Assembly: GCA_028274465.1 (NCBI GenBank)
Contig: CM051456.1
Location: forward strand, 3,845,545-3,909,544
DNA: 64,000 bases
Direction of reading: 5' to 3'
DNA from: Plantago ovata
Taxonomy: Eukaryota > Streptophyta > Magnoliopsida > Lamiales > Plantaginaceae
Under the pieces are notes generated by a model. It made no database searches. It saw nothing but the letters and a program-made list of their open reading frames with translations, and was not told the origin of the DNA. Position numbers and translations under genes: made by a program. This document shows positions 12,305 through 23,689 of the stretch, in pieces. Numbering within the stretch: the stretch's first letter is position 1; every line of letters begins with the position of its first letter.

Positions 12305-15300
12305 TTAGTAGTCACCAGGTATGATCTTTACTTCATCCGGATAGTATACATTCCCATAAATCCACTTCGGCGATATCTTTGCGTATCCCTTATGCCCCCA
12401 ATCGGAGATGTGTGCCCATGAATTTTTAATGATATAGAATTCGCCATCGTCAATATCCTCACCATAACCGATGATCAAGACAGCGTGTTCCTCCTCCTCA
12501 TTTACAGGTTTCAATTCCTTCCCTCCCTTATATTTTTTTGAGTTTTTTTGAAGAACCAGACTCGGTAGGGTATTTCAAAATACTCTGAAAACATAAAAAA
12601 TGGTAAAATTAAAATTCAAAATTCAGAAACAATTGCATATTTGAGAACTTAAAAAAAAACTTACTTTATCCTTGTGCCTTTTGAATTCGTCTTTGGCTAG
12701 CAATTTTGCTCCAATCGGTCTTTCATCGATTAAGCTTTTCATATCTTTGAAAGCTCGAACTGGCTGTGATACAAACGAATTGACCTTGAATCTATCACAA
12801 TGCTGGAATTGATTCCGCGTCAACTATATAGGAAAAAATAAAGTATTATTAGTAAGAATTGAAGTTTTTATAATCTAATTATACATGATAAGAAGCAATT
12901 GTTCAAGGCAACAAGTTCAATCAATAGGAACTGAGTTAAAAGGAATAGGTACAAGTGATCATAACAATTGAAATTTGACATCCAAGAATCAAGATAATGA
13001 AACATGTTCAAGGTTAAAAGATCAGTTCGACTGAAGCGTACTAAGTTAAAGGGACAAATTTAGAAGGAAAGGTTTTAGTGAAAACAAGTTAAATTACGAT
13101 CAAGGAAATGAGTGAAAAGCAACAAGCTCAAGTGATAACAACTGAAATGGCAGAGAAGGGATCAAGTGCCAGGGGCTCAAGTGATAAGAACTCAGTGGCA
13201 AGATCAAGAGACTAGTTTAAAATTGCAAGTAATAACATTTCAAGACAAGTCACAACAAGGTACAATATGAACGAAAGCATTGGTGTGTTCAAGGGCTAAA
13301 GAAATTGAGTGCAAAGATAGGAATAAATACATGGAAAAATATGCAAAGTTTAGATAAGCAATATGAACCAATGCACTGTTAAACAACCCCTTTTCATTAT
13401 GGCACTTATTTCACATGACCAAACATTTCTAAACTTAGCTGACTAAATAGGGGGCTATTCATACATGATTTGACTAAATAGGGGCTAGTCATACATGATT
13501 AGGATTTCCTTGTTAGACACTTTCAGAATGGCACTAGTTAATTGATGTCCCATGGGTTTCGCTACTGTAAAATCAAATAAGCAAAAGGGGTTGCATAATG
13601 TCAAAAGCATTTAGGTTGAATCACAGGACAGATTAACGTTGCAAGTTAAATACCTTCTTGTCAAAGGTTTCTTCGCAACGCGAATCTCTACCTCTAGATT
13701 GTCCCCCTGTGTAGCGATAATACTGCTCTTCAACCACGCCTGGTCCATCTCTCATAAAGGCAAAAACATCTTCGAAAGACGTTGATCCATCTTTATTACG
13801 TTTAGGCCTGCCATCAAAGGCATGCTGAAGAGATAAAAACTTCAGTTTACGCTCCTGTGGAACTGGTTGTTTCAATGCAAGTTCTGCAGCAGCGCTATCC
13901 ATCACCACAGAGTCCACACAAGAACCTGAAAAGAAAAAAAAAATATTTCTCAAGAAAGAACAAATACGGAGAAGAAAAGGAAAAACAATAACTAGAAAAA
14001 GAGGACATCTGTGATTCCAACAAAAAATTGAGTCATAGCTAGTAGGTAAGAATTACGTACAAAATATCAACAAACATTTTGTCTGGATAATTTTAAGTTA
14101 TTAGTGACAACATAACGACACCATTGCCTACAAACAATGATTTTTGTTACAGAATTGGACATTTGTGACAATGATATTCCAACAATATTTTGTTTCATCG
14201 CCGGTTGTGACAAATTACCAACTAACCAACATACATTTTACATGTATATCTATTATATCAATAGCGACAACATACCAACAAAATTTTCCACAAATAATTA
14301 GTTAGTAGCTATTCCAATACAATTTTTTCGCATTGATTTCCAACAATTCCTTATTTCGTTGCTATACTCTTGGTACTGCAATACTGTATATAGTTCTAAT
14401 ATGCCATAGGAGCTGTTGGAGAACTCATAGTCGCAAAATACAACTAGGTAAAAGCAACACTCATTTGTTTTAATGTCATACTGCAATATATAGTTCTAAT
14501 ATGCCATAGGAGCAGTTGGAGAACTCATAGTCGCAAAATACAACTAGGTAAAAGCAACACTCATTTGTTTTAATGTCATACTGCAATATATAGTTCTAAT
14601 ATGCCATAGGAGCAGTTGGAGAACTCATAGTCGCAAAATACAACTAGGTGAAAGCAACACTCATTTATTTTAATGTCATACTGCAATATATAGTTCTAAT
14701 ATGCCATAGGAGCTGTTGGAGAACTCATAGTCGCAAAATACAACTAGGTAAAAGCAACACTCATTTATTTTAATGTCATACTGCAATATATAGTTCTAAT
14801 ATGCCATAGGAGCTGTTGGAGAACTCATAGTCGCAAAATACAACTAGGTAAAAGCAGCACTCATTTGTTTTAATGTCATAAAATATTCCAGCAGCAGACA
14901 ATGAGCTCGTAGAAGCCTGCAATACCTTCGATAACACTCTCTACTTCATCTAACACAAAAGGCCACTGGAAATCTCTTGCCATTTCTATTGCTAGCCTTG
15001 CTTCTCTTTAATTTCTTTTCAAGAAAAATAACTAAATAGAAAGTACATTACAGCAGGTTCAAACACATGCTTCTATCACAGCAGAATAAACTAGTTAAAA
15101 GGTGTTTCTATCACAGCAAAATAAACTAGTTAAAAGGCGAGTAAATCAGTTTTCATTGAAGGAGTGGATTATAAACTTACGGGCATCACGTTGCGCTCTA
15201 GGGCGAGAAAGAACACCCTTGCCCACGTGACAACTTTGGACCCCTTTGTCACGACTGAAGAAGGGATCCTTATCCAGTCCAGGTTCCTCCTCCATAAAGA

Positions 15301-15334
15301 GTCTTTCATACTCTTCATGAGAGTAACGTTCCAT
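12305..15334 (-). pseudogene. Degenerate papain-like (C1A) cysteine protease gene
   Basis: Minus strand. Exons about 15334-15180, 13925-13654, 12823-12665 and 12584-12305 have GT-AG introns. The papain fold is recognised from the order of the catalytic residues: Gln in RPRAQRDA, Cys in ARSCVDSVVMDS (the usual Trp after Cys is Val), His in EEEHAVLIIGYG and Asn in FYIIKNSW. No inhibitory propeptide or signal peptide is seen; the first exon starts at ATG 15334 after a probable 5' UTR exon near 16100-15975. Exon 4 has one extra base in a 7-A run (12532-12538 on the plus strand), which breaks the frame between KYPTESGSSKK and YKGGKELKP. It is thus a pseudogene or an assembly error in a gene of non-canonical design. 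Confidence 0.72.
14381..14880. repeat. Minisatellite, five units of exactly 100 bp
   Basis: Five near-identical direct repeats, each containing ATGCCATAGGAGC at 14401, 14501, 14601, 14701 and 14801. Only a few positions differ between units (for example AGCTGTTGG or AGCAGTTGG). The array lies in the first coding intron of the papain-like gene. Confidence 0.97.
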
Positions 15335-16326
15335 ATCCTATCCAACAAGAAGTAAAAATCATCATAAAGAAACACAATCACTATTACTGAATAATGATAC
15401 TGCAAATTTGCCTTTACAATCCCTTAAAACAACCGCTGAGGCTAAGATGGCACAAACCAAAATGTTCTAAACTCTAATCATCACAGCATCACAGTGACTA
15501 ATGTAATGGATAAGAAGATCACAAAATGCATGCATAAGAACTACAACTGGGATCTTGATGAGAAACAAATGGAGACAATAAGCTAGAGTTAAGTCTGGAC
15601 ATTTTACCCACCCGTTATCCAACCGCTTAAAACCGTATGTAATTGAAATAAGAGGTAGTTTCTCAAGGTTCTAGGAAACCAAGAAACCATTATTAACAGA
15701 TACCTTCTACCATTGCAAATCTTAACAAAATCTTAACAAATTACAACTCAACCCAAATCAAGCAACCAGCTACATAACTAATAAGCAAAGTCAGAATAAA
15801 TATCAACAGTAGCTCAATTTAAGCATACAAAATCAAATAGACAGAAACCCAGAAAAATTCATGCAACTTAACAAGAAACCCACTTAACAATTGATTGCTT
15901 AGGAGCTGAAAAATCATGTATATAGCAAGTAAAATTGATGATTTTCATGGGATTCAGATGATGAAAATGAAACATACTGCTGGGCTCCGAATTGAAAATT
16001 CTGGGAGTTGCAGAATTATTGAGGAAGAGTAAGTGTGTAGGGCTAAGTTAACACAGCAAAATATAGATACAGAGAGATAGAGTAACAATTGTTTCACTCA
16101 CCGCAGAGAAATGGGCAAGTCCCAAATGGAAGAGAAAACTAGGGCACCAATAATTGGAAAAAGGAGAAAGGGGCGGAGATATTGTATCCGAAATTTACAA
16201 GCTTAGATTAGCGATCTTATGACAGACCTAGAGATAAATGTAACTGGGCTGAAATGATGTAATTAAAATTGTTAATGGGCCTCAAGGGTCTAAACCCAGA
16301 TAGAAATAGTATTAGACAACTAGTAG

Positions 16327-16729
16327 TTAGAGCACTCACTGCAGGAATCTAAATTTTTGCCCTCAAATCTCTTCTAAATCAACTCCCACCCCATATTTGA
16401 GGTACTTGTGTTTTACATCATAAACTCAGGCCCCCTATTTTGAAGCCCATATAATTTAAATATCTATTTTTCAATTTTTTATTAAATATAAAAAGTTGTT
16501 GCAGTTTTTTTTTGTGGTGGGCAAAGGTGAGTTGGCAGTGGTGACATCAGCTAACAAGACTTTGAGGAGTGCTTATTATTTCGCACTAGCTTCCACAGAC
16601 GAGAAAATGTGTAGGCCATAGTAGTGATAAGATCCCCGAGTTTGTGCAGTTTCTTCCAAAAAATTTATGGTATTTGCTCAAATTTAGGATGAGGCGGCCT
16701 TTTGAGCACTATGTAACTAGTGCTCTTAC
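16327..16729. mobile_element. Probable MITE with TTAGAGCACT ends
   Basis: Inverted ends TTAGAGCACT near 16327 and AGTGCTCTTA near 16729 enclose about 400 bp without coding potential. Target duplication not clearly seen. Similar ends recur just downstream. Confidence 0.4.
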
Positions 16730-16978
16730 ATGAGTTCTAAAACCTTCTCCAATCCTATATTAAGGATGAAATTGAAAAGTTTATGTTAAAAACCATCTAT
16801 CTTAGTGCTCCTAAATTCATTGGGCCCAAAAAAAAATGGAATACCAAATTTAAAACTCCTACAAATGAGTACACAATTACACATTTAACACTCCAACACT
16901 CCGTAATCTCTTCCCTCTCCCTAATCTTTCTTTTAACGGACTAATCGAACTAATTAGGAGGTATCATGTAAAAGTGCT

Positions 16979-17337
16979 CTTAGAGCATTATTCCCATAAA
17001 GCATATATTGTTCCCTAAATATTGTCCATGCATGACTAGTTACTTACAATTATTTATAACATCAACTTAAAATATACACAAATTCACACGATAATTAAAG
17101 TGATAGTTACTGATCTTTTCTTTTTAAGTTTTAGTGACAAAAATGACATGATATATGTCACATTTTTTTTGTACCAGGCTGGGTTCATCAGATTGAAACG
17201 AAATCGGTAGACTCCATCTTGGAAACTTTGAAAATGGTTTTGTTTTAACACATTTTTCTCAATTTCATACATCATAAGTTTCATCCTAAGTACGATTAAA
17301 GGAGATTTTAGGAATCCTAGGTACAAATAATGCTCTT
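16979..17337. mobile_element. Probable MITE with TTAGAGCATTATT ends
   Basis: TTAGAGCATTATT near 16979 and the inverted AATAATGCTCTTA ending near 17336 enclose about 355 bp without a gene. Superfamily not determined. Confidence 0.45.
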
Positions 17338-17839
17338 AGCTAGTACACCTATACATTCAAAACTTTAGTAATCCAATATTCTTTTTTTATTAATTCTCTA
17401 TTTTTTAGACATTTTATTTAAATGATAATCAACTTCTTTTGACTTCATAATATAAGCCCACTATCAAATATTGATCCTCTTAACCTTGATTTGTTACCAA
17501 AAACTAAGACGGATTGAAAACCCAAAGAAGGAAAAAATAGGACAAACAAAGTACGACAAACTGAGATGAGATATGACACAAACTCTGAGATGAGATATGA
17601 CACTGAGACAGAAGATCTATCTAACACAAACACAAACATTCTTACTTTTGACTCATGAATTAGAACCCAAATCAATTGAACTTAAACAACAAAACACAAG
17701 ACATCAAATAACAATAAATCCATCTTAATTTCGTTCGTTCATGTATTAGAACCCAAATCAAATGAACTTAAACAAAAAGAAAGATACTTAGCTTTCTGAT
17801 TATCGATCTTTGACCTCATCCGGCAACCATCCCTGATCC

Positions 17840-18115
17840 GATCCATTCCATTCCTTGCCTCCTCTTAGTTACATTTATGATCGAATTTGTATGTGAACAC
17901 CACCACTCGATCCGATCCATTTCCTTGCCTCCTCTTAGTTATATTTTCGATCGAATTCGTATACGGATACCGCCACCCTCTCTTAGTTATATATCAGATC
18001 CAATTCGTATACGAACACCACCACCACCCCTCCTCTTAGTTATATGTCAGATCCAATTCGTATACGGATACCACCGCTAGCATAGGATGGATACCACCGC
18101 TAGGATAGGATGGAT
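17840..18115. repeat. Degenerate tandem repeat
   Basis: Four irregular units of about 55-75 bp, each with CCTCTTAGTTA followed by ATCCAATTCGTATACG-like sequence, end in a shorter duplicate CACCGCTAG-ATAGGATGGATA. Confidence 0.75.
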
Positions 18116-18119
18116 ATCC

Positions 18120-19150
18120 GTCTACGGCTTGGATCAAATATATAATAAAGATAACAAAAAACACCATTTCATGAATTTGCAAGAGCCTCTCTCTCTAGCT
18201 TTGATGGATCTGATAATCAGAAGAAGAATGAATATGGGGGACGAGGTGGACTTCTGAGAGAAGAAGATAGGAGGAAGATAAGAATAGCAGGGTGCTTATA
18301 TATTCTAGGGTTTTGTGGACCTGGATTTTTTCCCAATGGGGTAAACTTTAATAATAAAAATGAAAAACTAAATTAATATTGTCAGCTGAATTTATGGGAG
18401 AGTCCCATCAAATTACGTCACCTCATTTTTTTCATTAAACTCAAAATTTCACCACGAGCAAGATAATTAACATCAAACTTCCAAAAAAAAAAAATCCATT
18501 TTATAATAATGCTCTCTCAAGTACTACTTGCTGCCATCACTTGCGAAATTTTCCATCCACAAGAACATTCATGGTCACAACTTGGAATCTGGAGAACATT
18601 TCGGCCTTTGGAAATTGACATTTCACCAATGATGATACTCCAGTTAATATCAGTCGATCTTCAAATCTGGCGTTGGCTGAAATTGGATTTGTTCCCATCG
18701 TACGGTGAAATCCAACGACTCAAACCCCGTATAGATCCCCCGCTTCATAGCAAAGGGTACAGTACAGTACAAGGCCCAAAAATGATGTGCATATGATATT
18801 ATTATTAACTACGAAATGAGAGGTCTCAAAGACTATAAAGACTATAAAACTGTGGATGATATTTCGCATTTTCTCTCAATTCTTATCCATGAACAGTCCA
18901 TTTTAACAATCAAGCAGGCAAATGTACTGTAATAATTGACTAGCAGTACTACAATTTTTCTAATCAACAACAAAGATTATCCATGAAATTATTCTAAATG
19001 GCAACACAGAAAGTCTCAAGAAACAACATATTGTATATACTAGCTACTATGTACAAGCATAGGCATGAGAGATAGCGAGCGAGTGTTAAGATAATGCAAG
19101 CACCTCTCTCTACTCCCGGGGTGACAGAGTCTTCAAAATTAGGCAGAACG
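18120..19150. other. No gene seen
   Basis: AT-rich sequence with short non-coding frames only. Confidence 0.35.
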
Positions 19151-19869
19151 AGCGAGTGGGGCAAGTTTGCAATCCTGGAGCTGCTAAATTTACACTCCTG
19201 TAAACAAATGAAGCTGAGTAATTTCCAAGAAAAAAGTCTTTCGAGATTTTATGGTAGTGAAGTAACAGTCCACTAATCACAAGGACCGGAAAAAAAGAGA
19301 GTATCAATCTCATAGGTCACAAACATTCGCTAATCAAAAAGACAGAAAACAGGAAACATTTTTCTGGAGAAGCAATAATGGAGTACAACCAGCATCTGGA
19401 TTTTCAGACCAACGCATATAGAACTAGTTCTTATAACCCGTACTTAGCTACGGAACCAGTCAAGTTTTAACACATTTTAGCTAACATCTTGTTCACCAAG
19501 CATTTTTTGCTGAGTGTTTAATAGTCCCTTTTGTCAATACAGCAACATAAAATTGAATTTGCTTGATAATCACATCATTCCTACTAAATTTAAATCCTAC
19601 ATTGTACATGCTGGTTCATTGAATTTGCTTGAGTAACCAGCTTGTATTTGATTGCATTGACAAACCATATGACAGTTAAATATTACTTTACCAAGCAAAA
19701 AGAAAAATTACTGGCAAAGATGCTAAAAATCCTACCAAAAATTGAGCATAAGTATTCAAGAATCTTACCACTCTTCTTCCTTGTCTTCTCCATCATCGTT
19801 ACCAGGCCATATTCCATTGTTCTGATTTTCAGCAGCATCGACAATCAGGCTTCCTTCTGTGGCATGTCC
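19110..19869 (-). pseudogene. Unidentified terminal exons of the minus-strand fragment series
   Basis: An exon starts at 19869 after the acceptor ATCCACAG and reads GHATEGSLIVDAAENQ, NNGIWPGNDDGEDKEEE up to a donor-like GAGTG/GTAAGA at about 19768 (or a TAA at 19765 if unspliced). An exon-like block after TTTACAG at about 19204 continues in frame to TAG at 19110. The acidic Asn/Glu-rich peptide is clearly protein-like but I do not know its family. Position and strand place it as the last part of a series of fragments on the minus strand. Confidence 0.35.
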
Positions 19870-20366
19870 CTGTGGATTCATGAGGTGAAGTTATTCTCAC
19901 GCATTATAATTACACACGGTAAAAGAACTCAGTTATGATAATCCTTAAAGCAGTTATGGGTTGTGTGGTATTCAATAAGCCAACTTAGTGGGATAAATGA
20001 GCAATTGTGTTTGTTAGCCATTAAAGGACTCAATTTACTATTCCTTATTCCCAAACACTCCTCAAATTCATTTACACTCATCTCACTATTCGTTAACCCG
20101 ATTCAATATTCGTCAACCAGAAATACTATTCTTTAAGCTAACGTACCCTTAGTTAGCACCTTCTGGAACACCTCTTCAATCACTTCGGCATAAAAACTGC
20201 ATTCCCATACAAGTTTGATAGAGTTGCCAAATAAGAATCAGTAAGTAACCGATGACACAGTGATAGTTGGTGAATCAACAAGGAGAAGAATGAACTGATG
20301 ACCACAGAAGTTCTTAATAGTACCATAGTTAACAATCTGAATCTTAAGCATGAGAAAAGCAATTAC

Positions 20367-20745
20367 CTTTTTCTTTGTGTTACAGGAGATAACAGCCTGA
20401 GTATATAGAGTGTCAAACTTCCATTCTTCACTTTCTGCTGCCAAGATAGACAACGTAGTAGATAAGGGACATGAAAACAAATGAAATAACATCCACTGCA
20501 AGTTCTCAGCTAACTGGGCAGCCAAGTAATATTTGTATGCAGTCAAGAGGTCCTATGCTAATAGATGTGACCCAGAAAATGAACCATCCGGATACGCAAC
20601 CAACGAATTAAGTTTCAGATGGTTATACAGATGTTAATAAGAAAGTTCCACAAGATTAGCAGCTACATTTGAAGTTAAAGGAAGCTAACCTCCAGAGTTG
20701 GTTCACCAGGATACGAACTGGATCATCAGAAATTTGGTTGTTATA
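20367..20745 (-). pseudogene. eIF4A-III type DEAD-box helicase fragments
   Basis: Two exon remnants at 20745-20690 and 20441-20367. The first reads as a damaged SDDPVRILV..LTLE segment, the second EEWKFDTL-YTQAVISCNTKKK. Both match the start of the second RecA domain of eIF4A-III, a helicase of the exon junction complex. About 9 codons are deleted between FDTL and TQAV and some codons are lost after ILV. The splice sites GGAG/GTTAGC and AAAAAG/GTAATT are still present. The catalytic DEAD motif is absent. Confidence 0.72.
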
Positions 20746-21049
20746 CTGCAATTTATCCTAAGCTGTGGTACAGCAAAAGCAAATTTCAGCCAAACAGGAC
20801 ATCAAAGTCACAAGTTCTGTAGCAGTAGCATACATTGTATAATAATAATAATCAAAGAGCAGACAAAGAACATACAGCTATCAATGTTAGCTAGCTTGCT
20901 TTCCCCTCCTACATTCATGGTTGGTTCTCTCAAGTAGAACCCAGAAGTCAAAATTGCATGCTCTGCAAACTAGTTGTAGCTTAGACGCGCCAGTGACACA
21001 TACAAAACGCCATTATAAAGCTCCTGAATGCATCACAGTTTCTCTCCTT

Positions 21050-21763
21050 TCATAGGACCACGTCCCGCAAGTATTGGGCATTTGCAGCATCGGTACTCTG
21101 AACCATCTTGGAGAATGCACTATCTTCATTATTAAGGAGATTTTCCAGTGTACCATACTCGAGCACCTGTAGGATGGAAATAATATTGACATCAAACAGA
21201 TGCTTCTAATACTTGGTGCATTTCCATACATCCAAAAGATTTAGTACAACAGAGTTTAGATTGTAGTGAGGGAAATCAAGTAATGGACTGGTGGTGGTGG
21301 TTCTGTCATACCTGGCCGGAATCAAGAACGAGAATCAGGTCACTTTCCATGATAGTAGTATTCAGCCGATGAGCATTAGTGAGCATAATAGTGCAAGAAT
21401 TAAATTCATCACGGATGGTTTGCTGTCCTAACATCGACAGCTGCTGTAGCTTCATCAAGAACAAGGATGTTCGATCGATCTTCGTAGTAATGCTGGAGCA
21501 AGACTTAGTAACTGTCTTTGACCAACACTAAAATTTTCACCTCCTTCCAGAACCTAGAAACATGAGATTAAATTGTATTTCAGCTAGTTTTCCGTATTAA
21601 AATGGAAGACAAAACAGATACCCTTGTGTTATTGTTACCTCTGCATCTAACTCAAAGGACTTGTTGCGATCACGTCCGTCCTTTAAGTGTGCCGGCTCCA
21701 GCGCCTCCCAGTGTTCCGGATTGTCATGTTCACCAAATGTATCAAGATTGAATCGAACCGTTC
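21050..21763 (-). pseudogene. ABCC (MRP) transporter fragment, second nucleotide-binding domain
   Basis: Three exons, 21763-21639, 21553-21312 and 21166-21050, from the C-terminal nucleotide-binding domain of a plant ABCC2-like vacuolar conjugate pump. Visible are [13 protein letters not shown], the ABC signature in [20 protein letters not shown], Walker B in [13 protein letters not shown], the H-loop AHRLNT, and VLEYGTLENLLNNEDSAFSK with KMVQSTDAANAQYLR. Damage includes a 4-bp ATCG duplication before NILVL, a deletion after AVDVRT, and a changed His-loop context. The transmembrane domains and Walker A are absent. Introns are kept, so the fragment was copied as DNA. Confidence 0.9.
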
Positions 21764-22425
21764 CTATTAGGTCAGATATTAAGAAGCAACATGGTCAGAG
21801 AGAAGATATATTTCATTAGAAAATAACTAGTTCTTGCCTGATATATAAAAGTGTCGGGGAAGAACTTTTTTCCCTAAACACTAGAGAAGACCAGCAGATT
21901 ACTACATAAGAAGCACCAGTTTATGTTTGTAAGTTGAAATCTGGTGGTTTTAAGCATTACAGTGGCCAGACTTTCATAATGTTTAGGGAAATCAAGTCTT
22001 TCAAGAAACTTACTCCTCCATAAGCAAAATTTGTAAGAGGCAATTAAGTCTTTGCTAAAACAATAACCTAACAGAGTTTTGGGAAGACATGCTAAAAGAT
22101 TACATAGCTCCTGTTACTTACACCTAAAATCAACAAGAATGACCAGAACCTGAACCAACAACAGCAGTACAAAAGTATTCAGATTCGGGTTAGGTTTCTT
22201 AGTAATTTCCTTACTCTTATTAGGTTGCTTGCATTAAAAAATAAAAAATAAAAATAATAAATGCCCACTTGTTACACTATTGTAATGTTACTTGTTCATG
22301 TAATGTGCTTACTTTATCCAGAAAAAAGCAACTAGATGATGATAATTTTAAGAAGAAAGTTCAAAACCTGAGAAGAAGAAGAACTCTGAAGCAACAGAGA
22401 AGAAAGCACTTTTCCCTACCAAATT

Positions 22426-22560
22426 CTATCTATCCCTGCCTGCTTCTTCCATTCGCTGAGCTCTGAGCTCCTCTGGGGTCGGAAATCTCCCTTCTTCTTC
22501 GTTCATTTCATCGCTCCTACGGTTGTTGCCAAAGCTCCGAGTGAACCCGAAATAGGCCAT
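22426..22560 (-). CDS. Short ORF, possible first exon of the fragment series
   Basis: A minus-strand frame from ATG 22560, starting MAYFGFTRSFGNN and continuing with EEEGRFPTPEELRAQRMEEA to TAG after 44 codons. It is charged, rich in Arg/Glu and protein-like, with a plausible plant start context. Family unknown. It lies upstream of the ABCC and eIF4A fragments on the same strand and may have supplied the promoter and start of a chimeric transcript. Confidence 0.3.
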   Translation of the reverse strand: MAYFGFTRSFGNNRRSDEMNEEEGRFPTPEELRAQRMEEAGRDR

Positions 22561-22829
22561 GGACTTGGATCTAAGTTTTTGTTACCCGTGCTGATGAACA
22601 TCTTAAGCAATCTGTTTGATTTTGGAAGCATCCGGTCATTTTTGGCTCTTTGTCTTTCGAATTTTGACAAATCCCTTTTTCATGTAATAATGAAATGCAA
22701 ACCAAACTCCAAACTTCGTCCGAGCATGAATCTTACTGCAAGAGTTCGTTTTGCGCTTTTCTAGAGGGAGAAGCCGGGTTGACATTCCGACTTCATCAGC
22801 TGTCTCTGACCAAGAAAATAAGCCCACTC

Positions 22830-23684
22830 CTGCCCGAAGTTCGTTTTCAATAACCTATTAGGATTTGGGTTTGCTGGTTTTATTACTCAGATCTAGGCCA
22901 ATACAAACTTCTTTCCCCAATCCCCATTCAGCTCCTATACTTGGTTTTAGTTTTTAGAGTTTTTCATTTAGAATTTAGATTTTAGAACTTGAAAGCAATA
23001 ATTAAAAATTGTCGGGTAGAGTATGTGTCTCTCCAAAATTAATATTGGGGAGTGTATAAGATTATGTATCTCCAAAATTAATTAACCATACAATTTTATC
23101 CCTCTCATTATAATTTAACTATTTTAACTTTTTTAGTCAACAGTTTAAGTACAAATTAATCTTATATTATAATAATTTGGTTGGTTAATGATTTTTATCA
23201 TTATGGTTTAAAAGTAATTTGTGGTCAAATTTAAAACATGATAATTTATAATGGGATAGAGGGATTATATAAACTAGTTTAGGAGTGTCATTGCAAAAAT
23301 AATTTTCGCTAAAACATTTATAAAAAAAATAGGTCACTCTAATTAATTGTGGACTTGAAATTCATGATTAATTGTATTTTTTATGTCTATTGCTCCATTA
23401 TTTTGATTTCACTTTAAACTAATTAAAGTAATATTGAAACTAATGCTTATTGTTGAAACATTGATGTCAATAATAATGTTGGTTTCAACTTTTCAATTGA
23501 AATTAATGAAATCAACACTGTTTAACGTTGAAGCTATGCATTTCATCTTCAAAACTAGTACATATGCTAGTAAATCGTACCGTACCGGACCAATTTGAAG
23601 GTTGCCATAAAATATTTGGTCACTATAAAGTGAATCGCTCTGATAAATAAGATAGATCGCCGAAAAAGGAGTCGAACCCTTGTT
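22830..23684. other. No gene seen; flank of the retrotransposon
   Basis: AT-rich sequence. Near 23660 a GAGTCGAACCCTTG run looks like the B box of a tRNA-derived sequence, probably a SINE remnant, but no complete element can be delimited. Confidence 0.35.
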
Positions 23685-23689
23685 CGAAA

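Noticed and set aside
14381..14880. Regular 100-bp repeats as a CRISPR-like array
   Set aside because: The units are continuous near-identical repeats without unique spacers, in an intron of a plant gene.
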